From Ramlibacter albus (GTDB taxonomy: Bacteria; Pseudomonadota; Gammaproteobacteria; Burkholderiales; Burkholderiaceae_C), in NCBI RefSeq assembly GCF_014297445.1, contig NZ_JACORU010000011.1:62001-126000 (forward strand): a stretch of 64,000 bases of DNA, read 5' to 3'. The notes beneath the pieces were generated by a model, which had not been told where the DNA came from, did no database searches, and was given only the letters and a program-made list of their open reading frames with translations. The position numbers and the translations under genes are program-made. This document shows, one piece after another, positions 43,666 through 51,365 of this stretch (positions are counted from its first letter, which is position 1; the number at the start of each line of letters is the position of its first letter).

Positions 43666-45117
43666 ATGGCTGATCGCTCAGCCTGCCGTGGCCGGTGCCA
43701 CACACTCCAAATGACTCCCACTACCCGCGCTAACCCATCCCAGCACAGCGTCACTGCCGCTGGCGAGCGGATTGGACAACAGCAACTCGTGACAGAGTGG
43801 GAGCTCGCGCCGATACAGCGCGCCCTGATGAATGCCCGCGAGAAGTACAGCTACGCGCTGTGCGGCTGCCGACCGGAGTCGCTGAAGCTCCAGATTCGAT
43901 TGCGCGCAGGCAAGCTGCATCTGGCGGTCTGGCCTGACGAGGGACCGAAGCACGACACGCTCTGCATGTTCTTCCGTGACGAGCTGGTCGAATCTCCCGC
44001 TCATGGAAGGCAGTCGCAAGCCGCAGACGAGTCTTCCACCAGCCGCACGAAGCCACCCGCACCGGCCGTGCCTTTCCTGGGCGGCAAGAGGACCGCACTG
44101 CAGCTTGCGAGTCGGACCGCACCAGCGGCCGCAGGCGTCGAGGTGCTCAACGTGCGCGGGCTCCTCATGCGCCTGTGGGATGCGGCGTCGTTGTGCCGCT
44201 GGCATCCCAATTGGACCCGGGATTGGGGCAGGGCGCGCCATGAACTGCTCAAGGCTGTATCCGGATTCACGCTGAACGGGCAACCTGCTGAATCCGCTGT
44301 CTTTGCGCCACGGCCTTACCGCGAGGCCCTACAGGAGCAATTGAACGCGGAATGGGATTTCTTTGTCGATGCCGTGGGACGCCGACGTGACGGTGAGCTG
44401 CGAGTTCTCATCGCGCCTGTGCGTGGATTCACACCGGGCTCACCCGAAGACGCACAGATTCTGCTGCGCCATCTCCGCGTGCCATTGGGGCTCTCGACGG
44501 CATGCGCTGAGTTCCTGCGTCGTGAGTGCCGCAACGCGCTCAGCAACTCCCGGCTCGCTGCCGACGACGGTGGCCAACGGCCTGAACTGGTTGGCATCTT
44601 TTCTGTGGAGAGAGGCCGCGGCTCACATCCCGTCGTCGCACGTGCAGGATGGTTGATGGGCGTGCACCCCGGCACGTACATGCCAGCCCAAAACGAATAC
44701 ACGGTCATGCTGGTGGACGCGCTGCTGGCCGGCCGGTATGCGTTCGAGTTCATCGCGAGCGACGCGCCTCCGTCACAGCGATCCGCGCCCGACTGGCTGG
44801 TGCGGCACGTCCGCGGCCCCGACGGGTCGACCGTCACGCGCGCCGCCCTCGAGGTCCTCGACCGCGGAGCCGCGCCGGCCTTTCGCGAAGCGCGCAGCCG
44901 CATTGCAGAGCACATGGCCGCGCACGGCGTCCCCACGTGGACCTGGGTGCCGCAGGGACGAAGAGGCGAACGCCGCGTTCCGCCGCTGCCGCCCCCCGAC
45001 TTTCAGCACGCCGCCGAAGCGGCCCGAGTGCTGCACGAGCTCCAGCAGATGCCCTGCGCGGACTACGCGCTCGGCGCCAGCCCCAAGTTTCATCAACCCC
45101 AAAGGACCAACGCATGA
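43666..45117 (+). CDS. DUF1173-like protein
   Basis: From the ATG at 43666 the protein has 483 residues. The N-terminal region matches the DUF1173 pattern: YSYALCGCRPESLKLQIRLR, KLHLAVWPDEGPKHDTLCMF, and RGLLMRLWDAASLCRWHPNW. DUF1173 proteins are found on plasmids and integrative elements; their function is unknown. The Cys and His residues could bind zinc. The ATG of a bactofilin gene overlaps its stop (ATGA at 45114), so it belongs to the bactofilin operon. Confidence 0.75.
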   Translation: MADRSACRGRCHTLQMTPTTRANPSQHSVTAAGERIGQQQLVTEWELAPIQRALMNAREKYSYALCGCRPESLKLQIRLRAGKLHLAVWPDEGPKHDTLCMFFRDELVESPAHGRQSQAADESSTSRTKPPAPAVPFLGGKRTALQLASRTAPAAAGVEVLNVRGLLMRLWDAASLCRWHPNWTRDWGRARHELLKAVSGFTLNGQPAESAVFAPRPYREALQEQLNAEWDFFVDAVGRRRDGELRVLIAPVRGFTPGSPEDAQILLRHLRVPLGLSTACAEFLRRECRNALSNSRLAADDGGQRPELVGIFSVERGRGSHPVVARAGWLMGVHPGTYMPAQNEYTVMLVDALLAGRYAFEFIASDAPPSQRSAPDWLVRHVRGPDGSTVTRAALEVLDRGAAPAFREARSRIAEHMAAHGVPTWTWVPQGRRGERRVPPLPPPDFQHAAEAARVLHELQQMPCADYALGASPKFHQPQRTNA

Positions 45118-45731
45118 ACGACGACAAATCCACCATTGATCCGGCGATGACGCCCCTCTTCATCGGAACCGGCGTCGAACTCGAAGGCATGATCCGCCAC
45201 AGCGGCCCGGTCGGAGAGAAGGCCGTCGTGCTCGGCAATTTCAAGGGCGACGTCGAGTGGAACGGCATCCTGCAGGTGCCGAAGGGCGGCAAGCTGGTCA
45301 TCGACAAGTCGCTGCGCGTGCGGGAGATGGTCGTCGGTGGTGAGATTGTCGGTGCCGGCGACGAGGTCGTCGTCGAGACCGGCCTGCTGCGTGTCGGCGA
45401 AAGCGGCGTCATCGACGTGGCACTCGTGCGCCTCCCGGTGGGCGGGTTGGAACAAGCGCGGGGCTCCGTGATCAACGCGCAGCTGCGAATGGTGAAGGAC
45501 CACCACTTTGCCCTCGCACCCCAGGTGGACGACACCCCGCCCGTTGCCGCGCCGGCGGCCAGCACGTCACCGACGCTGGCTCTGGTGTCTTCGAACACGC
45601 AGACTCCGGCGGAAACCGGTGAAGCACTTCACGATGCGGGCGCGGGCGCGGCCTTGATCGAACGCGATGGCGGCGATGCCGCCGCTGACGCAGCCTTGGT
45701 TCAAGTCGAGACCCGGAGCCACGCGGCATGA
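45114..45731 (+). CDS. Bactofilin-like polymer-forming protein 1
   Basis: The 205-residue protein carries a bactofilin-type right-handed beta-helix core at about residues 15-115 (FIGTGVELEGMIRHSGPV, LGNFKGDVEWNGILQVPKGG, then VGESGVIDVALV). A Pro/Ala/Thr-rich tail follows. Bactofilins polymerise without nucleotide at the membrane and scaffold cell-shape or secretion complexes. Coupled on both sides by ATGA overlaps, it lies between the DUF1173-like protein and a TPR-like membrane protein. Confidence 0.8.
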   Translation: MNDDKSTIDPAMTPLFIGTGVELEGMIRHSGPVGEKAVVLGNFKGDVEWNGILQVPKGGKLVIDKSLRVREMVVGGEIVGAGDEVVVETGLLRVGESGVIDVALVRLPVGGLEQARGSVINAQLRMVKDHHFALAPQVDDTPPVAAPAASTSPTLALVSSNTQTPAETGEALHDAGAGAALIERDGGDAAADAALVQVETRSHAA

Positions 45732-46675
45732 GACATGCGATTCTGGGCGCCTGCCTCTGCCTGGTCGCGCAGTGGTGCGCGGCCGCGCAGGGAACAAGCC
45801 TCGAGGACGCGGCACGGGACGCGCTGGCCCAGAAGAAGTACGCGCAGGTGATTGCGCTGTACGAGCCGTCGATCGTCGCCGGCGATGCGCTGGGCGACCT
45901 GGCCCACTATCGACGGGCCATCGCGTTCAACCAACTTTCGCGCCCCTTGGAGGCGTGGCAGGCACTTTCAAAGGCCATCGCCGCGAATCCTGCCGGGACG
46001 TTCGCAAGCTCCAGGGCGCGGCTGGACGACTTGAAGGCCTCGATACTCGCACGCTGCGCGGAAGCGGGGCACGACGGATGCGAGGTTGCAATCGAGCGGG
46101 GAGCTGGACCCGCACCAACGCAGCCCACTTCAGGCGAGCCGCCCGCGGCCGCAGCTGTTCGACTAGCCGACGCCGCGCCGCAGACAGCCTCCGTCGAGTC
46201 GAAACCGGTCCTTGAAGGTGGCCTGCCCGCGACGCCTCAGCCGCGCGCCGCGCCGACTGCCGCGATTGAGGTCTCGAAGGCAGGCGATTCCACGAACGGC
46301 GTGTTGCTCCTCCTCGTCGGAATCACACTCGCGGTGGCCAGCTGGCAGGCTTGGATGACGCACCGGCGTGACCGTCGATTTCCAGCCGGGCAACACGGCC
46401 TGGAACGCTTGCGCGACGACGTGGGAGCGATGCTCTTGCACCTCGCGGCCGCCGGCCACGACAGCAGCTTGCGCAGCAGGCTTCAAGAGCTGCTCCCGTT
46501 GCTCGAGCAAGAAGCTGGACGCTCGGCCTACCGCTCCACCGGCGACGGCAAGGTGTTGATTCCCGCCGACCAGAAAGCGACGGCGATGGCTCAGCACCTC
46601 GCGCGCAATCCTCCGGACGCACTCAGCTCGCCACCCGGTGACATCGAGGCCCTGTTCAGGCGCCCCGCCCGTTGA
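45728..46675 (+). CDS. Membrane-anchored TPR-like protein
   Basis: A 315-residue protein: a signal peptide (1-21), a TPR-like helical repeat segment (23-115; LAQKKYAQVIALYEPSIVAG, AHYRRAIAFNQLSRPLEAW), a Pro-rich linker, one membrane helix at about 190-209, and a cytoplasmic tail. The N-terminal repeats would be periplasmic. Being encoded among three bactofilin genes, it is a natural candidate for anchoring the bactofilin polymer to the membrane. This is inference from context. Confidence 0.7.
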   Translation: MRHAILGACLCLVAQWCAAAQGTSLEDAARDALAQKKYAQVIALYEPSIVAGDALGDLAHYRRAIAFNQLSRPLEAWQALSKAIAANPAGTFASSRARLDDLKASILARCAEAGHDGCEVAIERGAGPAPTQPTSGEPPAAAAVRLADAAPQTASVESKPVLEGGLPATPQPRAAPTAAIEVSKAGDSTNGVLLLLVGITLAVASWQAWMTHRRDRRFPAGQHGLERLRDDVGAMLLHLAAAGHDSSLRSRLQELLPLLEQEAGRSAYRSTGDGKVLIPADQKATAMAQHLARNPPDALSSPPGDIEALFRRPAR

Positions 46676-46690
46676 ATGAGAGAAAGCACC

Positions 46691-47098
46691 ATGACCATTC
46701 CTGTACCCGCTGGACCCCGCACCCGAGGCTCCCTCGAAGGCCTGCTCGCTCGCGCGCGCCTCGGCCCCTGCGCCGTATTTCCGGCCGGCTTGCGTTTCGA
46801 GGGCTCAGCACAGCTGCCCTGCAACGTCATCGTGGAGGGCAATGTCGACGGCACTCTGGATGTCGCTGGCGAAGGGATCTTGCATGTCGCGAACTCCGGC
46901 GCCGTGGTGGGAACGCTGAACTGCCCCGATGCACGCATCGACGGCACCGTGGACGGGGAGATCAACTGCCCGGAAGGTGCAGTGGAGATCTCCGCAACAG
47001 CCCGCTGCAGGGTCAAGGTCCACTACCGTGAGCTGAGCGTCGCGCGCGGCGCCGAAGTCGAGGCGGACTTCATCGCCACGGGGGTGCAGCATGGCTGA
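46691..47098 (+). CDS. Bactofilin-like polymer-forming protein 2
   Basis: The ATG at 46691 follows GAGAGAAAG and gives 135 residues. The beta-helix repeats are clear: CNVIVEGNVDGTLDVAGEG, ILHVANSGAVVGTLNCPDAR, and IDGTVDGEINCPEGAVEISA. This is the most canonical bactofilin of the three. It overlaps the start of the third copy by 8 bp. Three conserved cysteines in the core are unusual. Confidence 0.88.
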   Translation: MTIPVPAGPRTRGSLEGLLARARLGPCAVFPAGLRFEGSAQLPCNVIVEGNVDGTLDVAGEGILHVANSGAVVGTLNCPDARIDGTVDGEINCPEGAVEISATARCRVKVHYRELSVARGAEVEADFIATGVQHG

Positions 47099-47468
47099 CC
47101 TCAGTGATGTGCGCGCCGCGTTGTCGGAGCCCGTTGTGCTGGTTCCTGCAGGCACCACTCTCGTGGGCCGAACCACGTCCAGCACGCCCCAGCATTTGGT
47201 CATCGAGGGTTCCTATGTCGGCTCGATCGAGCTGGCACCGAACAGCCGCCTGGTGATCGCCGAGAGCGCGGACGTCCAAGCCGAGCAGCTCAAGGCCTCG
47301 ACGATTCTTCTCCTCGGACGATTCGAAGGGCACATCGACGCCGAGGCGGTTGAAGTCGGCCCTCGCGCGAAGGCAAGAGGCAGCATCCGGTACGCCACCA
47401 GCTTCGCCTGCCAGCCTGGCGCGAGACTGAGTGCCGGCGTCGAGGGCCCCGAAGACGGAGACGCGTGA
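47091..47468 (+). CDS. Bactofilin-like polymer-forming protein 3
   Basis: A 125-residue protein with weaker but visible beta-helix repeats: HLVIEGSYVGSIELAPNSRL, VIAESADVQAEQLKASTILL, GRFEGHIDAEAVEVGPRAKA. It begins inside the end of the second copy. The three proteins differ strongly in sequence, which suggests a hetero-polymer rather than recent duplication. Confidence 0.8.
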   Translation: MADLSDVRAALSEPVVLVPAGTTLVGRTTSSTPQHLVIEGSYVGSIELAPNSRLVIAESADVQAEQLKASTILLLGRFEGHIDAEAVEVGPRAKARGSIRYATSFACQPGARLSAGVEGPEDGDA

Positions 47469-47474
47469 GGTCGA

Positions 47475-49046
47475 TCAGTCCGTCAAGGTGCATCGGGCAG
47501 CGACGATTGGCGCGATCGCCAGCCGCTCCTGCTGCCCGCTGACCCATGCCGCCCGCTGGGCGTCATATCGGAACACGCGACCTGTACGCGACTGCGTGAG
47601 AGCGCCGGTGACGACGAACAAGATGTAGCGGTCCTGATGCTCCTGCATCTTGGCGAACTCGTTGGGCGTCAACTCGACGCACACGTTTTGCCCCGACAGT
47701 CCCTTCACCTCGATCATGATGGGCCCCTCGGAATCGACTGCTTCGATGTCCCAGCCCTTCGCCTCCTTCGAGACGTCCACAGCCCTGTCGAAATAGGCCA
47801 TTGCCAGATCCATTGCCGCCTTTTCCACTTTGAGGCGCGTCTCGAGGTCCGGCTGGCGCGGACTTCCAGACCGGCCGGTGGACTTGTGTTCCGCCCGGCG
47901 GTATCTCGCGATGAAGGCGCGGATCTCGGAGACCTTCTCCGGGTGCTCTTCGGCGTACCAGAGCGGCGACTGTCCCACACCCCCAGCTTCGCGCTTCGCC
48001 GTGGGGATCACGATGCGCCGGTCGGCGACCGGCAGGGCCACCGCCGTGCTCGCCGGCGCGCTGATCGCTGCGCTCACGGTCAGCACGCCACGATCGTGCG
48101 TGAACACTTCCCGCCGGTGCACCGAAGCGTCCTCGTACCAGCCAACCACCTTCAACACGTTCTCCGCGGGATCACGCGAGATGAACACCACGAGGATGTG
48201 CTCGACATGCTCCGCGCTAGGGCCGGCGCCGAGGCGACTGATGTTGATCTGGGGACTCCGCGGCACATACCCATAGACGCGGCCATCGGTGTCTGCAAAG
48301 TTCCATTGTTCGTGGGCGTCAGAAGCCGGATGGCCCTCACCCCAGAAATACTTGAAGTTGTCGGCGACAACGGGGTCATCGTCAGCGGGGCCGGCGTAGC
48401 GCTGCATCCAAGCACAGTTCACCAGCAGGATGGGTGCAGTCATGACGTCGAACGCAGGACGTGCCGCGCTGCTTCCGCTGCCGCCGGCGTCACGGACCCG
48501 CGGCTGCCATCGCTGCAATGCGGTCTCGATCTCTTCCGCGCTCGGCTGCCAAACCTCGCCCCGCACCAGCACTGCGGTCTTCCGGGCTTCGTCGATCGCC
48601 GCCACGTGCCACGGGACGCGGTCCTGCACACGGACGCTCACCTCGGATGTGCGGTCCCGGACAACCAGATCCTCCACGCTCCACCGGTTGATTTGGAGGA
48701 ACGCGAGCATGGGTGTATGACCTCGGAACGCCTCGCGGATGATGGCCGACCTCCGCTGCTCGCGGGGAACCTCCAGCGGCAGCCACGGCTTGCCGCTCCT
48801 GCGGTGATCGCTGTCGATTTCCTCCACCGCGAACCATCGCCCCGCGGCGCCAACTTCGATCGACTCGCTCCAGACCGTGATCGCCGGCGTCATGCCGCGC
48901 CGGCGCCAGGCCCATTCGAACTGCTCGCCCTTCGTGGACACGTCCACGTTGGCAAGTTTGAGCGTCTCCGTGATTCCGCGCGAGCGCCCGGCCAGGCGCT
49001 GTTCCTCGACGTAGTCGAAAACCGTTCGTTCAACTTCCCAGTCCAT
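47475..49046 (-). CDS. DUF3883 restriction-like protein
   Basis: A 523-residue protein with GGAGG before the ATG at 49046. The middle part (about residues 205-310: ILLVNCAWMQRYAGPADDDP, YGYVPRSPQINISRLGA, LKVVGWYEDASVHR) is a domain often found in restriction-type proteins. The C-terminal 110 residues match DUF3883, a PD-(D/E)xK-like fold: GWDIEAVDSEGPIMIEVKG, then VELTPNEFAKMQEHQDRYIL. The Asp and E-x-K residues are present, so nuclease activity is possible. It could read a modified base before cutting. It is convergent with the bactofilin operon. Confidence 0.7.
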   Translation of the reverse strand: MDWEVERTVFDYVEEQRLAGRSRGITETLKLANVDVSTKGEQFEWAWRRRGMTPAITVWSESIEVGAAGRWFAVEEIDSDHRRSGKPWLPLEVPREQRRSAIIREAFRGHTPMLAFLQINRWSVEDLVVRDRTSEVSVRVQDRVPWHVAAIDEARKTAVLVRGEVWQPSAEEIETALQRWQPRVRDAGGSGSSAARPAFDVMTAPILLVNCAWMQRYAGPADDDPVVADNFKYFWGEGHPASDAHEQWNFADTDGRVYGYVPRSPQINISRLGAGPSAEHVEHILVVFISRDPAENVLKVVGWYEDASVHRREVFTHDRGVLTVSAAISAPASTAVALPVADRRIVIPTAKREAGGVGQSPLWYAEEHPEKVSEIRAFIARYRRAEHKSTGRSGSPRQPDLETRLKVEKAAMDLAMAYFDRAVDVSKEAKGWDIEAVDSEGPIMIEVKGLSGQNVCVELTPNEFAKMQEHQDRYILFVVTGALTQSRTGRVFRYDAQRAAWVSGQQERLAIAPIVAARCTLTD

Positions 49047-49106
49047 GGTGGTCCTCCGTCTGACGCGAATTTACCCGGCACCGCGCCGGGCCGTAGACTG
49101 CTGGTC

Positions 49107-49334
49107 ATGGACAAGGCCAAACCTCCGCACTACGAGGCCGCTATGGGCCGGGACGAATCGGTCGCAGCGCTGCAGGATCTGATCGCGCGTTTCGAGCGCG
49201 GCGAAGTCCATTGCGCCGCCTTGCGGCTGTTCAAGCCGGACGGCTCCTGGGAAGATATCGTGGTCGGCGGCGACGAGAACGAACAGGCCGCCGCGCTCGC
49301 CGACTTGCAGCGCATGCACCAGCGCTCGAACTGA
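49107..49334 (+). CDS. Small hypothetical protein (75 aa)
   Basis: Starts 60 bp from the divergent DUF3883 gene. Contains ALQDLIARFERGEVHCAALR and DGSWEDIVVGGDENE, an alpha-beta-beta pattern. No family is recognised. Confidence 0.6.
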   Translation: MDKAKPPHYEAAMGRDESVAALQDLIARFERGEVHCAALRLFKPDGSWEDIVVGGDENEQAAALADLQRMHQRSN

Positions 49335-49387
49335 ACGGAAATTCCCTCACCAACGCACCGACACATGTCTGTTGCCGGTCGTCGCCG

Positions 49388-49526
49388 AACGCCATCGATT
49401 GACGGCGTTTCACAGACCGAGTGCAATACAGGCTGATTTCGGAGCAATCCGTCATCGTCAGCCTCGAGCTGACATCTACCTTGCCCCTGCGGGAACCATG
49501 TTCCCGATGGGGGATGTGGCCATCCC
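49388..49526 (+). other. Third tandem hairpin array, leader of the gene at 49562
   Basis: Five inverted repeats in 140 nt: AACGCC/GGCGTT around ATCGAT (from 49388), CGGA-gcaa-TCCG (49440-49451), GTCAGC-ctcga-GCTGAC (49457-49473), GGGAAC-cat-GTTCCC (49491-49505) and GGGATG-tggc-CATCCC (49511-49526). Loops are short, one being a GNRA type. The ATG lies 35 bp downstream. Confidence 0.5.
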
Positions 49527-49561
49527 GCTCAACCCCTTCCCACTTAGATGGAGAGATTGAG

Positions 49562-49861
49562 ATGATGACTGCCACCTACCTGGCTCAGTACCAGCAAGCG
49601 AGTGATCGCATGGACTTCGTCGTGAAGTCGCTCAGCGAACGGCCCGGCCGCGCGCTGCAGATTGCGATCGACGCCGGCGGCGAACAAGCCGTGCAAGCGG
49701 TGTTCGACGCTGTTCTGGATCAGGGTCACCGTCAGGTGCTCGTCCAGGCGCTCGATTCCCCGTCGCTGCCCCAGTGGGTGCGCGACAAGCTCTCGACGTT
49801 CCTCTACGGAACGATCTCGCGCCGCCCTGCGGCGCTCTTGAGCTGCAAGGAACTGCACTAA
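49562..49861 (+). CDS. Hypothetical protein (99 aa)
   Basis: ATG at 49562 (a second in-frame ATG follows directly), with GGAGAGATT upstream. The protein is helical (RALQIAIDAGGEQAVQAVFD). It stands alone between a hairpin leader and a terminator. Function is unknown. Confidence 0.6.
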   Translation: MMTATYLAQYQQASDRMDFVVKSLSERPGRALQIAIDAGGEQAVQAVFDAVLDQGHRQVLVQALDSPSLPQWVRDKLSTFLYGTISRRPAALLSCKELH

Positions 49862-49889
49862 CAGCGTCGCCTTAGAGCGTCGCGGCAAG

Positions 49890-49925
49890 AGGCCTTCTCC
49901 TTCGGGGGAAGGCCTTCTGCATTTT
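49890..49925 (+). terminator. Rho-independent terminator
   Basis: Stem AGGCCTTC..GAAGGCCT (49890-49897 and 49908-49915) extended by inner C-G pairs, followed by a T-run within TCTGCATTTT. Confidence 0.7.
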
Positions 49926-50028
49926 CGGGGCGATAAGCGCTGCTGCCGCGGCGCCGCGGACTCGATCGCTTGCCGGCAATTGCTCCCCTGAGGAAAATCA
50001 TCGCGTTCTCGGCGACTTGCCGCGACCC

Positions 50029-50100
50029 GACGTGCGTCTGTCACGTCATCTACCACCCGACCGGGACTCTCTCCCGGCAAGGGAAGGTCCTCGGTCTTCC
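50029..50100 (+). promoter_or_regulatory. Hairpins in the leader of the gene at 50121
   Basis: GACGTG/CACGTC (50029-50047), CCGGGA-ctctc-TCCCGG (50061-50077) and GGAAG/CTTCC (50082-50100) lie in tandem. The last ends 20 bp before the ATG. Confidence 0.45.
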
Positions 50101-50120
50101 ACAAAGACAAAGGACTCTCC

Positions 50121-51005
50121 ATGAGCAAAAGAGCCGAGGCCGAGCAATGGCTTCGCAGCATCGTGCGCCAACACATCGGCGCCAACATCCGGCGCTTTAC
50201 CTGGGCCACCTGGCTCGCAGAGGTGCGACACAACGCGCTCGGTGGCGTCACCTACCTGCTTCCCTGCGAGGGCAAGGTGGTCGACGCGAACGACTCGTTC
50301 ACCCTCGTGAAGACGGGGGCCAACTCCTTCTGCCTGGTCCTGAGCGAGCTGCTGTCGCAGCCCGTGGCGATCGGCGACAAGGTCTCGCTGAAGTTCTACA
50401 AGCTGCGCCGCTTCGACGGCACCGCAGCAGACGGGTCCGAGGACCCTTCGACCGACGGCGTGCGAACAATCTCGCTCACCGGCGCCGAGACACTCTTCCC
50501 GGTGAAATGGGAGGATCGCTACCTGGGCATCAACGAGAAGTACGCCGCGGCCTACCGGACGATCCAGAACCGGTACCTGCGAGATCTGATCGTCCAGTGC
50601 GAGAAGATGCGCGTCGACGGCGGCCTGCGCAGGGTGGTGAACATCCTGACCGATGCCAACCCGGCGGACCTCGACTTCATCGACCCGCCTGATGCCGAAA
50701 GTGGATCAACCCCTCCGGGTATCCAACTGCGCGTCACAACCGGGAAGTTCGCCGGCACCGTCGAGATCTATTACGACGTCGCCGACGACTACTACGGTCT
50801 GAAACTGCTGCCGGCTGGCGGCGACGCTCAACCTGTGGTGCTGACCGACATCTGTTTCGATGAGCTGGGCGAGGTGCTGCTCGACACCATCGACGACAGA
50901 TCGTGGGCCAAAGTGGACGTGACTGTCCTCAAGGCGGCTTCCAAGCGGGCGAAAACCACGAGAAGTGTCGTGCTCTCGGCGACGGAGGTACCCGATGCCT
51001 CTTGA
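50121..51005 (+). CDS. Hypothetical protein (294 aa)
   Basis: The ATG follows AAAGGACTCTCC. The protein begins with a helical segment (AEAEQWLRSIVRQHIGANIR) and continues with beta-rich parts (TYLLPCEGKVVDANDSFTLV, GKFAGTVEIYYDVADDYYGL). Its last codons overlap the start of an RMF-like gene. No family is recognised. Confidence 0.65.
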   Translation: MSKRAEAEQWLRSIVRQHIGANIRRFTWATWLAEVRHNALGGVTYLLPCEGKVVDANDSFTLVKTGANSFCLVLSELLSQPVAIGDKVSLKFYKLRRFDGTAADGSEDPSTDGVRTISLTGAETLFPVKWEDRYLGINEKYAAAYRTIQNRYLRDLIVQCEKMRVDGGLRRVVNILTDANPADLDFIDPPDAESGSTPPGIQLRVTTGKFAGTVEIYYDVADDYYGLKLLPAGGDAQPVVLTDICFDELGEVLLDTIDDRSWAKVDVTVLKAASKRAKTTRSVVLSATEVPDAS

Positions 51006-51225
51006 CCTGACGGCGGCCGCGCTGGAGGGATACCATGCCCCGCCAGATGTCACGTGCCCGTACTACAGCACGAGCCCCAACGGCAGCGCGTGGCATGTGG
51101 GTCGGTGGATGAGAGCCAATGGAAAACCGGCTCCGCGCAACGCAGCGACGAGCCGCGGACACCGACTCCGCGTTGACGGCGCAGTCCTCGCGGTGAACGC
51201 AGAGGAGATCACGCTGGTCACGTAG
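50995..51225 (+). CDS. Small protein resembling ribosome modulation factor (RMF)
   Basis: GGAGGTA precedes the ATG at 50995, giving 76 residues. The first part reads EGYHAPPDVTCPYYSTSP, then SAWHVGRWMRANG, which follows the RMF pattern (RGYxAG...CPY...WxxGWREA). RMF pairs 70S ribosomes into inactive 100S dimers in stationary phase. The C-terminal 30 residues are extra. The match is short, so the assignment is tentative. A terminator follows. Confidence 0.45.
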   Translation: MPLDLTAAALEGYHAPPDVTCPYYSTSPNGSAWHVGRWMRANGKPAPRNAATSRGHRLRVDGAVLAVNAEEITLVT

Positions 51226-51244
51226 AACAACAACGACTCGGACG

Positions 51245-51276
51245 AAGCCCCGCCCTTGTGGCGGGGCTTTGTCGTT
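51245..51276 (+). terminator. Rho-independent terminator
   Basis: Perfect stem AAGCCCCGCC / GGCGGGGCTT (51245-51254, 51260-51269) with a five-base loop and a following TGTCGTTT. Confidence 0.88.
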
Positions 51277-51365
51277 TCTGGATTAAAGAAGCAGCGTCGG
51301 AAGCCAAATGCTCCAGCCGTTAAGCTCGCAACTTCTATGCGCCTCATCTTGCCGGACATCACGCG

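Noticed and set aside
47637..49106. Long plus-strand frame opposite the DUF3883 gene
   Set aside because: Only the last 75 codons (from 49107) are a plausible gene; the rest is antisense shadow.
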